Assembly (NCBI GenBank): GCA_031367345.1
Contig: JANLPR010000070.1
Location: 1-5,150, forward strand
Reading direction: 5' to 3'
Origin: JADKIH01 sp031367345
GTDB lineage: Bacteria > Bacteroidota > Bacteroidia > AKYH767-A > 2013-40CM-41-45
Length of the DNA stretch: 5,150 nt
This document shows positions 1 to 5,150 of the stretch, piece after piece. The notes under the pieces are model-generated. The model was given only the letters and a program-made list of their open reading frames with translations, did not search any database and had not been told where the DNA came from. The position numbers and the translations under genes were made by a program. The stretch's first letter is position 1, and each line of letters begins with the position of its first letter.

Positions 1-15
1 CTTCCCCCCACTTTC

Positions 16-1842
16 CTAAACAAACGCCTGCAACTCATAAAGCTTCTTATACACTCCCGCTTTTTCTAACAGCTGTGCATGCGTTCCTCGCTCTATCATT
101 TCTCCTTGTTGCATCACAATTATCTCGTCGGCATGTTTAATGGTTGAAAGTCTATGCGCCACAACTAATGTTGTTCTATTCTTCATTAAATTAGTAATCG
201 CATCTTGTACTAGTCGCTCACTCTCTGTATCTAATGCCGATGTGGCTTCGTCGAGAATTAATATCGGCGGATTTTTTAATATCGCTCGTGCTATACTTAT
301 TCGTTGTCGCTGTCCTCCGCTTAATCGACCGCCTCTGTCACCTACGTTCGACTGATACCCATCTTTCATTTGCATTATGAAATCATGTGCATTCGCGATC
401 TTTGCAGCATTGATAACGTCTGCTTCGCTCACGGTTTCAAGTCCAAAAGCGATATTGTTGAAAATGCTATCATTAAATAAAATACTTTCTTGATTTACAA
501 TTCCCATCAACGAACGAATGTCTTTCAACTTATAGTCGCGAATGTTTTCACCATCGATTAATATTTCTCCAATTTCTAAATCATAAAAACGTGGAAGAAG
601 ATCAACAAGTGTCGTTTTTCCGGAACCTGATTGTCCTACCAATGCTATCGTTTTTCCTTTTTCAATTTTCAAATTAATGTTCTGCAATACCCAGCCTGTT
701 CCGCCTTTGTGGTAAGCAAAAGAAACGTTTCGATATTCTATGGTGTGATTAAAATCTTGAAGTTGAATTGCGTCATCTTTGTCTTTGATTGTTATTTCTG
801 CATCTAGAATTTTATCTATTCGTTCCACACTTGCCAAGCCTCGCTGCACATTTGAATACGCCTCACTAAACGATTTGGCCGGAGGAATCAACTGCGAAAA
901 AATAGCAATGAATGTTATAAACTCCGATGGCTGCAATGTTTTTTCAGCTCCTAATGCTAGACTTCCACCAAAATAAATTATCACAACCAATACGCAAGCT
1001 CCAAGAAATTCGCTCAATGGCGAAGTGAGATCACGCTTTCGATACAATCGTTTCATCAATTTGCGATAGTCGTTGTTGATGGTTGTGAATTTTTCTTTAA
1101 AATAATTTTCTGCAGTAAAAGCTCTGATAATTCTCAATCCGCCCAATGTTTCTTCTAAAGCTGAAAGCAAAATACCCATTTTCGTTTGTCCCTTTGAAGA
1201 AGTACGACGTAAACTTTTTCCTATTTGTCCAATAATTAATCCGGCGATAGGTAAAAGTATAAATACGAATATTGAAAGCTGCGCACTCAATAGGATCATC
1301 ATGAAAAGAAAAAGAGCTACAGTTAATGGCTCGCGAAAAATTGCTTCTAAGGATTGCATAATACTCCATTCAATTTCTTGAACATCTATCGTCATTCTTG
1401 AAAGTATATCTCCTTTTCTTTCTTCTGAAAAATAAGAAAGCGGCAACACAAGTATTTTATCGTATAGCTGACTGCGTATATCTCGTACTACACCGTTACG
1501 AATAGGAGAAACAAAATACATAGCAAGATAACGGAATAAATTTTTCAGAAAAAACATAAGCACGACCAATCCGCAAATGAAAGTAAGAGCTGCTACTTTG
1601 CCATGATCGTGAATGTATTCTGAAATTGTAAAATTTAAATTGTTGAGTAATGTTTTTACTGAAAACGACCAAGCAGCTTTTTGATATACCTGCTCCTGAT
1701 TAAAGAGAATATTCAAAAACGGAATTATCATTGTTAAAGAGAAAAGTGAAAAAATAACAGAGAACATATTGCAAACAATACTGATGATTGCATAACTCTT
1801 GTAGTTTTTAAGATAGCGTAATAGCCGCAGATAATTTTTCAT
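16..1842 (-). CDS. MsbA-type ABC transporter, fused permease and ATPase (608 aa)
   Basis: This is a complete type IV ABC half-transporter that would work as a homodimer in the inner membrane, exporting a lipid or other hydrophobic substrate by ATP hydrolysis. From the ATG at 1842, residues ~15-320 form the membrane domain, with hydrophobic stretches near 16-45, 83-108, 171-207, 280-298 and 308-322. The ATPase domain follows and is intact: Walker A GQSGSGKT (403-410), Q-loop Gln451, signature LSGGQ (507-511), Walker B ILILDE with catalytic Glu532, D-loop SALD and switch His563. Length is normal for MsbA-like proteins (~580-610 aa). The frame can be extended to a TTG at 1851 (three more residues), but that codon lies inside a -7-like promoter box, so the ATG is preferred. 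The stop is TAG at 16-18. It is divergent from the barrel gene. Lipid A-core flipping is the family archetype, but Bacteroidota carry several paralogues, so the substrate is not assigned. The family call is very secure. Confidence 0.96.
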   Translation of the reverse strand: MKNYLRLLRYLKNYKSYAIISIVCNMFSVIFSLFSLTMIIPFLNILFNQEQVYQKAAWSFSVKTLLNNLNFTISEYIHDHGKVAALTFICGLVVLMFFLKNLFRYLAMYFVSPIRNGVVRDIRSQLYDKILVLPLSYFSEERKGDILSRMTIDVQEIEWSIMQSLEAIFREPLTVALFLFMMILLSAQLSIFVFILLPIAGLIIGQIGKSLRRTSSKGQTKMGILLSALEETLGGLRIIRAFTAENYFKEKFTTINNDYRKLMKRLYRKRDLTSPLSEFLGACVLVVIIYFGGSLALGAEKTLQPSEFITFIAIFSQLIPPAKSFSEAYSNVQRGLASVERIDKILDAEITIKDKDDAIQLQDFNHTIEYRNVSFAYHKGGTGWVLQNINLKIEKGKTIALVGQSGSGKTTLVDLLPRFYDLEIGEILIDGENIRDYKLKDIRSLMGIVNQESILFNDSIFNNIAFGLETVSEADVINAAKIANAHDFIMQMKDGYQSNVGDRGGRLSGGQRQRISIARAILKNPPILILDEATSALDTESERLVQDAITNLMKNRTTLVVAHRLSTIKHADEIIVMQQGEMIERGTHAQLLEKAGVYKKLYELQAFV

Positions 1843-1848
1843 CGGTGG

Positions 1849-1856
1849 CAAAGATA
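1849..1856 (-). promoter_or_regulatory. -7-like promoter box of the ABC transporter gene
   Basis: Read on the minus strand, the octamer is TATCTTTG, an exact match to the Bacteroidota -7 consensus TAnnTTTG. Only six bases (CCACCG) separate it from the ATG at 1842. In this phylum transcription starts a few bases after the box, so the mRNA would begin at or within a few bases of the start codon. No clear TTTG -33 element was found at the usual ~20 nt upstream, so the assignment rests on the octamer and its position. Confidence 0.5.
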
Positions 1857-1910
1857 GAATAAAGTTTGTTGGAAATTATCGGTTATATGCTTTCTCAAAT
1901 CGATGATGTA

Positions 1911-1942
1911 TTTGTATTTCTTGCCTTTAATTGTTAAACTTG
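1911..1942 (+). promoter_or_regulatory. Candidate promoter of the outer-membrane barrel gene
   Basis: TTTG at 1911-1914 and TAAACTTG at 1935-1942 are separated by exactly 20 bases. This fits the Bacteroidota arrangement of a TTTG -33 element, a ~19-21 nt spacer and TAnnTTTG, with one mismatch in the second element. The start would fall near 1946-1949, giving a leader of about 75 nt before the ATG at 2023 that contains the inverted repeat at 1957-1982. It is the only plus-strand pair of this quality seen in the divergent spacer. Confidence 0.4.
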
Positions 1943-1956
1943 TACTATGGTAAACA

Positions 1957-1982
1957 GAATGGCGTTAAATATTCGCCCATTC
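1957..1982 (+). repeat. Inverted repeat (potential hairpin) in the barrel gene leader
   Basis: The arms GAATGGCG (1957-1964) and CGCCCATTC (1974-1982) pair over 8 bp with one bulged C and a 9-nt AT-only loop. The stem is half G/C in an AT-rich spacer. No run of T follows directly, so it does not look like an intrinsic terminator. It lies 40 nt upstream of the barrel ATG and just after the predicted promoter. It could act as an RNA leader hairpin affecting stability or translation, or as a DNA operator. The pairing is seen directly; any function is inferred. Confidence 0.45.
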
Positions 1983-2022
1983 TTATCGTTCATTTTATTA
2001 CTCAACTTTTTATACTAAAAAA

Positions 2023-2700
2023 ATGAAAAAATATTTGTTCCTCTTCTTTGTGACGATCACATTATCCGGACATGCAGAATTTTTTATGGGACCACAACTA
2101 GGTCTCAATGTGGCTACGTTGAATAAAACTTCGTACACCGTAAACAATAAACTGGGCTGGCATGGAGGTTTCTACGCATCATTTCCTCTAGGCAATCATT
2201 TTTCAATTATGCCGGCTATCCTTTATTCTACTAAAGGATTTAAATATGATTACACCACCACCACCACTTCTTATCCGAGTTCCGGAAATCCTGATACTGC
2301 TGTTGTAAATTTAACGGCCAATGTAAATGCAACATTAGGCTATTTAGATTTTCCTATCCTACTTACCATCTTCAGTGGTAAATCGAAAGGATTAATGATC
2401 CAGGCAGGGCCGCAATTTTCGTATCTCATTACTAACACAACTACATTAAGTACGAGCACTACGGTGGCAATTAATGGCGGCTCTTCTCAACCCACCAATC
2501 CTGACCCAAACAACAAACTTGATTTTCACAAGAGCGATATTTCTCTTGTTGGGGGATTAGCATATCGTTTGCCGAAACTGCTAATGATTTATGCACGCGC
2601 AACGACTGGCTTGCTGAAAGTTCAGCAAGGAACGTTGGTAAAAGACGATAATTATGGTCGCCATTTTGTGATTGAAATAGGAGCAGGATTGGTATTCTGA
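2023..2700 (+). CDS. Secreted outer-membrane beta-barrel protein (PorT/OMP_b-brl_2-like)
   Basis: This is a predicted 225-aa outer-membrane protein. Residues 1-18 form a Sec signal peptide: MKK, a hydrophobic core, then SGHA with likely cleavage before Glu19. There is no lipobox cysteine. The mature part shows features typical of the small Bacteroidota barrel family often labelled 'porin family' or 'PorT': GPQLGLN near the N-terminus (residues 23-29), a G-W-x-G-G-F turn (45-50), an LYSTKGFKY strand (67-75), YLDFPILL (107-114), AGPQFSYLI (128-136) and a final strand IEIGAGLVF ending in Phe, as expected of a barrel-assembly signal. Two Thr/Ser-rich stretches (78-87 and 138-148) and a Pro/Asn-rich stretch (~152-164) are likely surface loops. 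The ATG follows an A-rich stretch (CTAAAAAA), a usual start context where Shine-Dalgarno is not used. The stop is TGA. True pore activity is unproven, and no specific role can be assigned. Confidence 0.85.
   Translation: MKKYLFLFFVTITLSGHAEFFMGPQLGLNVATLNKTSYTVNNKLGWHGGFYASFPLGNHFSIMPAILYSTKGFKYDYTTTTTSYPSSGNPDTAVVNLTANVNATLGYLDFPILLTIFSGKSKGLMIQAGPQFSYLITNTTTLSTSTTVAINGGSSQPTNPDPNNKLDFHKSDISLVGGLAYRLPKLLMIYARATTGLLKVQQGTLVKDDNYGRHFVIEIGAGLVF
2254..2268 (+). repeat. Short ACC trinucleotide run inside the barrel gene
   Basis: Four perfect ACC units are followed by ACT, in frame, and encode five consecutive threonines (residues 78-82) in a predicted extracellular loop. Length change by whole units would keep the frame and alter only loop length. 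The run is short and may be simple low-complexity coding. Confidence 0.5.
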
Positions 2701-2764
2701 AAGCTCGTTCATGACCGAGAACTGTGAGATGGCATTTTCTTTCTCTCGTTTCCTCTAAATTCCC

Positions 2765-2772
2765 TATCTTCG
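2765..2772 (+). promoter_or_regulatory. -7-like promoter box upstream of rbfA
   Basis: TATCTTCG is one base from TAnnTTTG and identical to the octamer upstream of the methyltransferase gene. It lies 15 nt before the rbfA ATG, predicting a leader of only ~10 nt. Upstream, TTTC at 2740-2743 with a 21-nt spacer is a weak -33 candidate. The 87-bp spacer between the barrel gene and rbfA shows no strong terminator, so readthrough from the barrel gene is also possible. Confidence 0.4.
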
Positions 2773-2787
2773 CCATCATTTTTAATC

Positions 2788-3168
2788 ATGGATTCAACAC
2801 GCCAACTTAAATACAATCGACTGTTTCAAAAGGAAATAGGAGAACTCTTTTCTCGTGAAGGACGAAATTTCTATGGAAATGCTATGGTTACTGTGACCAA
2901 TGTGCGCGTTTCGCCCGATTTAGGAATAGCTAATATTCAGGTTTCAATTTTTGGAGTAAAAGACTCCAATGCTACACTGGAGCAAATACGAAAACATACA
3001 AGAGAAATTCGTCATCAATTAGGCAATTCAATTCGCCACCAAGCAAGAATTATCCCTGAACTCAAGTTTTTCCTAGACGATTCGCTTAATTATGTCGAAA
3101 AAATGGAAAAACTATTTAAAGAGATAAAAACACCACCTCCAACTGAAGAGCCGGAAAGTGAAAATTAG
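2788..3168 (+). CDS. rbfA: 30S ribosome-binding factor RbfA
   Basis: RbfA is a cytoplasmic ribosome-assembly factor with a KH-like fold. It binds the immature 30S subunit near helix 1 and the 3' end of 16S rRNA and assists late maturation, particularly in the cold. The 126-aa product has the family landmarks: an N-terminal helix with basic residues (RQLKYNRLFQKEIGEL, 5-20), the strand VTNVRVSPDLGIANIQVSIFG (36-56, seen here as VTNVRVSPDL followed by an alternating hydrophobic strand), the helix after it, and IPELKFFLDDS (89-99) near the end of the fold. Length is normal. The tail TPPPTEEPESEN is acidic and disordered, a variable part of the family. The ATG at 2788 has no Shine-Dalgarno sequence. 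It is followed 77 bp later by the methyltransferase gene and, beyond that, by a LolC/E-like permease. Confidence 0.95.
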   Translation: MDSTRQLKYNRLFQKEIGELFSREGRNFYGNAMVTVTNVRVSPDLGIANIQVSIFGVKDSNATLEQIRKHTREIRHQLGNSIRHQARIIPELKFFLDDSLNYVEKMEKLFKEIKTPPPTEEPESEN

Positions 3169-3182
3169 AATGTATTTGTCGT

Positions 3183-3197
3183 GGCTTTTTTAAAGCC
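3183..3197. terminator. Weak hairpin after rbfA, possible terminator
   Basis: GGCTTT and AAAGCC form a perfect 6-bp stem around a TTT loop, 14 nt after the rbfA stop. The following plus-strand bases are not a T-run, so it is a poor intrinsic terminator. It may instead mark the rbfA 3' end or be incidental. It is placed between two genes just before a new -7-like box, which fits separate transcription of the methyltransferase gene. Confidence 0.25.
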
Positions 3198-3213
3198 CAT
3201 TGATCACATTTTA

Positions 3214-3221
3214 TATCTTCG
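3214..3221 (+). promoter_or_regulatory. -7-like promoter box upstream of the methyltransferase gene
   Basis: TATCTTCG repeats the octamer found before rbfA. It ends 24 nt before the ATG at 3246, giving a predicted leader of ~20 nt. The region ~20 nt upstream is T-rich (overlapping the hairpin at 3183-3197) but has no clear TTTG element at the right distance; a TTG at 3200-3202 is too close. Confidence 0.4.
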
Positions 3222-3245
3222 CGCGGTAAATATTAATTTCCCATT

Positions 3246-4055
3246 ATGCAGTATGATCCAATAAAGCGTTCGCTTGGTAATGTTTTCAATAAAACACCTT
3301 TTCTTCGACGCCTATTTTATAATCTCCTCGATCTTCTTCTGCTTCGTGCTTGGCATGTTCACAAAGAATTACGTCAGTGGATTCGTACATCAAAAAAGAG
3401 CGCCGATATACTCGATGCCGGTGCCGGTTTTGGTCAGTACACGTATTGGCTCAATCAAAAAAATCGTGAGTGGAAAATTACTTCGATCGATGTAAAAGAT
3501 GAACAAGTTGCCGACTGCAATAATTTTTTCGAACGTATTAATTCGTCAAACGTTCATTTCGAAGTAGGCGATCTTACGAAATATGTGAAGCAAAATTCAT
3601 ACGATCTCGTTGTTTGTGTAGATGTAATGGAACATATTTTGGAAGATGTTCAGGTCTTCAAAAACTATTTTGCTTCGATGCGTTCAGGTGCCATGCTATT
3701 AATTTCTACTCCGTCTGATCAGGGTGGTAGCGATGTTCATGGCGATGAAGAAGCCTCTTTTATCGAAGAACATGTGCGCGATGGTTATAACATTAATGAG
3801 ATCCAAGATAAATTACGTTCTGCCGGATTCAATAAGATCGAAGCACGTTATCAGTATGGAGCTCCGGGAAAAATTAGCTGGCGGCTCTCTATGAAATATC
3901 CGATTGTTATGCTTGGTAAAACTAAATTGTTTTTTATTATTCTTCCTTTTTATTATATCATCGCTTATCCAATTTCTTTTGTGCTTAACTATTTTGATGT
4001 AAACGGAAATCACAAAACTGGAACCGGATTGATCGTGAAAGCATGGAAAGACTAG
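3246..4055 (+). CDS. Class I SAM-dependent methyltransferase, substrate unknown
   Basis: This is a 269-aa protein with a complete Rossmann-type methyltransferase core. Motif I is ILDAGAGFGQY (55-65), the glycine-rich SAM loop. An acidic residue ends strand 2 (SIDV, Asp82) and would bind the SAM ribose. Asp109 in VGDL is placed to contact adenine, and DLVVCVDVMEH (120-130) is motif IV/post, with the MEH signature common in UbiG/Methyltransf_11-type enzymes. LLISTP (151-156) and a final strand GLIVKAWKD complete the fold. Two parts go beyond the core: an N-terminal hydrophobic helix (~19-46) and a strongly hydrophobic stretch (~217-250) rich in Phe, Ile and Tyr before the last strand. The latter suggests membrane association or a lid for a lipid-like substrate. 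An envelope lipid, glycan or quinone precursor would fit, but nothing in the sequence proves a substrate. It lies between rbfA and a LolC/E-like permease and has its own -7-like box. Confidence 0.88.
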   Translation: MQYDPIKRSLGNVFNKTPFLRRLFYNLLDLLLLRAWHVHKELRQWIRTSKKSADILDAGAGFGQYTYWLNQKNREWKITSIDVKDEQVADCNNFFERINSSNVHFEVGDLTKYVKQNSYDLVVCVDVMEHILEDVQVFKNYFASMRSGAMLLISTPSDQGGSDVHGDEEASFIEEHVRDGYNINEIQDKLRSAGFNKIEARYQYGAPGKISWRLSMKYPIVMLGKTKLFFIILPFYYIIAYPISFVLNYFDVNGNHKTGTGLIVKAWKD

Positions 4056-4071
4056 CCATTATTTTTTAAAA

Positions 4072-4209
4072 ATGAATAGCTGCACAACTGAAATATTTGT
4101 AAGCAACTTGCAGGTAAAATTTACTGTAGCTCGAGTACTATTTTCTATTCCTTCAAATTATTTTTTCATTTCTGAGTTCACCGATTGTCAATTACTTTTG
4201 CTTAGATGA
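4072..4209 (+). other. 45-codon open frame overlapping the permease start (doubtful gene)
   Basis: An ATG at 4072 opens a 45-codon frame that fills most of the 150-bp spacer between the methyltransferase and permease genes. It ends in a TGA that overlaps the permease ATG as ATGA (4206-4209), an arrangement often linked to translational coupling. The start is preceded by an A/T-rich stretch. Against it being a gene: the product resembles no family I know, has scattered Cys and Phe residues with no membrane or signal pattern, and its last codons run through the permease's -7-like box. A frame this long arises by chance fairly often. Confidence 0.15.
4193..4200 (+). promoter_or_regulatory. -7-like promoter box of the LolC/E-like permease gene
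   Basis: TACTTTTG matches TAnnTTTG exactly and ends five bases (CTTAG) before the ATG at 4206. TTTC at 4169-4172, with a 20-nt spacer, is a one-mismatch candidate for the -33 element. The predicted transcript would start at or very near the ATG, as for the ABC transporter gene on the other strand. Confidence 0.45.
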
Positions 4210-5150
4210 TCGCTGCCTTTATAGCCAGGCGCTATTTTTTTAGCAAAAAATCACAGCGAGTAATCAATGTGATTTCGCTCATTTCTGTTATAGGAGTTAC
4301 CATTGGAACTGCAGCATTGATCATCGTACTTTCTGTTTTCAATGGTTTCGAAGATCTCATCAAACAACTTTATAATTCGTTTGATGCCGATTTGCGTATC
4401 ACTGTTAAAGAAGGGAAATCATTTACTATCGATGCAGTACATTTTAATGAACTGAAAAAAATTCCGGGAGTTAAATTTGTCAATGAAATTTTGGAAGAGA
4501 ATGTATTGGTTAAATACCGTGATAAACAATATACAGCTACATTAAAAGGTGTGAGTAACGATTTTGTAAAAGCAACCGGACTAGACACTATGCTGACCGA
4601 TGGAAAACTTTTACTTCAAAAAGGAGACACAGATTTTGCTATTGTCGGAGGTGCAATTGCATATAATTTACAGATGAGCATGAGTGATCTGTTTTCGCAA
4701 TTGGAAATTTACGCTCCTAGAAGAATGGCATCGTCGTTTACAAATCCGGAAGAAGCTTTTAATAAACGATACATTTCTCCCGCCGGAATTTTTGCTATTC
4801 AACAAGAGTTCGATGCGAAATATATTATCGTTCCCCTCCGCTTTGCCAATGAAATTTTTGAATACGACGGAAGAATTACTGCAGTTGAAATAGTTTTAAA
4901 TCCCGGAAATAATTCCGACGAACTTCAACAGAAGGTGAGCTCTATGGTTGGAAATAGTTTCGAAGTGAAAAATAGGTATCAGCAACACGAACTTATTTAT
5001 CGAATAATGAGATCAGAGAAATGGGCTGTCTTTCTTATTCTTGCTTTCATTCTTATCATTGCGGCATTTAATGTAATTAGCTCATTAACCATGTTGGTGA
5101 TCGATAAGAAAAAAGATATTGCACTAATGCAATCCTTTGGCGCCGACCTT
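4206..5150 (+). CDS. LolC/LolE-like ABC permease (FtsX/MacB fold), 3' truncated by the window
   Basis: An uninterrupted frame of 315 codons runs from the ATG at 4206 to the last base of the window. The family is usually ~400-420 aa, so about 100 residues with the last two membrane helices lie beyond the edge. The order fits a lipoprotein-release permease: a cytoplasmic amphipathic start (FIARRYFFSKKSQRVINVIS), TM1 (~20-43), a large periplasmic domain (~44-272), then TM2 (~273-298) with the typical FNVISSLTMLVIDKKKDIA stretch and the coupling motif KDIALMQSFGA (303-313), which contacts the ATPase. In Proteobacteria, LolC/E with LolD extracts lipoproteins from the inner membrane for LolA. In Bacteroidota a single such permease is usually presumed to dimerise. 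No ATPase gene is visible here, so the LolD partner would be encoded elsewhere. The start is fixed by the N-terminal pattern and the -7-like box five bases upstream. MacB-type or other FtsX-fold permeases are the main alternative. Confidence 0.9.
   Translation, partial: MIAAFIARRYFFSKKSQRVINVISLISVIGVTIGTAALIIVLSVFNGFEDLIKQLYNSFDADLRITVKEGKSFTIDAVHFNELKKIPGVKFVNEILEENVLVKYRDKQYTATLKGVSNDFVKATGLDTMLTDGKLLLQKGDTDFAIVGGAIAYNLQMSMSDLFSQLEIYAPRRMASSFTNPEEAFNKRYISPAGIFAIQQEFDAKYIIVPLRFANEIFEYDGRITAVEIVLNPGNNSDELQQKVSSMVGNSFEVKNRYQQHELIYRIMRSEKWAVFLILAFILIIAAFNVISSLTMLVIDKKKDIALMQSFGADL

Noticed and set aside
140..976. Plus-strand open frames at 140-355 and 779-976
   Set aside because: Both are antisense to the strongly conserved ABC transporter coding sequence and have no family features or start context of their own.
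1097..1369. Minus-strand 90-codon frame
   Set aside because: It is an out-of-frame shadow inside the transporter's membrane domain on the same strand.
2704..2722. Possible terminator just after the barrel gene (CTCG/CGAG and GTTC/GAAC pairings)
   Set aside because: The stems are only 4 bp, mutually exclusive, with 8-nt loops and no T-run.
2471..2779. Minus-strand 102-codon frame overlapping the barrel gene's 3' end
   Set aside because: It is antisense to the barrel coding region, including the conserved final strand. The product is not recognisable and there is no -7-like box upstream in its direction.
3274..4013. Frames at 3274-3495 (plus) and 3813-4013 (minus) within the methyltransferase gene
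   Set aside because: The in-frame methyltransferase carries all SAM-binding motifs through these stretches, so these are shadows.
4058..4080. A/T-rich self-complementary stretch after the methyltransferase stop
   Set aside because: Pairing is almost entirely A-T with a bulge and almost no loop, so it is not a credible terminator.
4370..4893. Frames at 4370-4588 (minus) and 4684-4893 (plus)
   Set aside because: Both lie inside the permease gene, whose own frame is open to the window edge and has clear family motifs.
1..5150. CRISPR array, insertion sequence, tRNA/rRNA, phage or defence genes
   Set aside because: No spaced direct repeats, terminal inverted repeats, transposase or nuclease motifs, or tRNA-like folds were seen. 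The genes are ordinary envelope and ribosome-assembly functions.

Overview
The window looks like a chromosomal housekeeping segment from a member of the Bacteroidota. The DNA is AT-rich. None of the starts has a Shine-Dalgarno sequence. Four of the five genes have an octamer of the type TAnnTTTG/TAnnTTCG just upstream, which matches the -7 element of the phylum's primary sigma factor. The one secreted protein is a small outer-membrane beta-barrel of the kind that is abundant in this phylum. Genus cannot be read from the sequence.

Layout: positions 16-1842 (minus strand) hold an intact MsbA-type ABC half-transporter. A 171-180 bp divergent spacer (to 2022) contains both promoters and a clear inverted repeat. 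On the plus strand follow a secreted 225-aa outer-membrane barrel protein (2023-2700), the ribosome-maturation factor RbfA (2788-3168), a class I SAM-dependent methyltransferase of unknown substrate with a hydrophobic C-terminal segment (3246-4055), and the first 315 codons of a LolC/LolE-like ABC permease (4206 to the right edge, truncated by the window). The permease is the largest plus-strand gene present, yet it has no stop codon inside the window.

The theme is mostly cell envelope: a lipid/drug exporter, an outer-membrane barrel, a lipoprotein-release-type permease and a possibly membrane-associated methyltransferase, with RbfA as the translation-related exception. The plus-strand genes are spaced 77-150 bp apart. 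Three of them have their own -7-like box, so they may be transcribed separately rather than as one tight operon.

I found no convincing novel system, mobile element, CRISPR array or RNA gene. The points most worth a second look are: (i) two genes whose -7-like box ends only 5-6 nt before the ATG, implying leaderless or nearly leaderless mRNAs and correcting the start of the ABC transporter; (ii) the inverted repeat in the barrel gene's leader; (iii) a 45-codon frame joined to the permease by an ATGA overlap; and (iv) the methyltransferase lying between rbfA and the permease.
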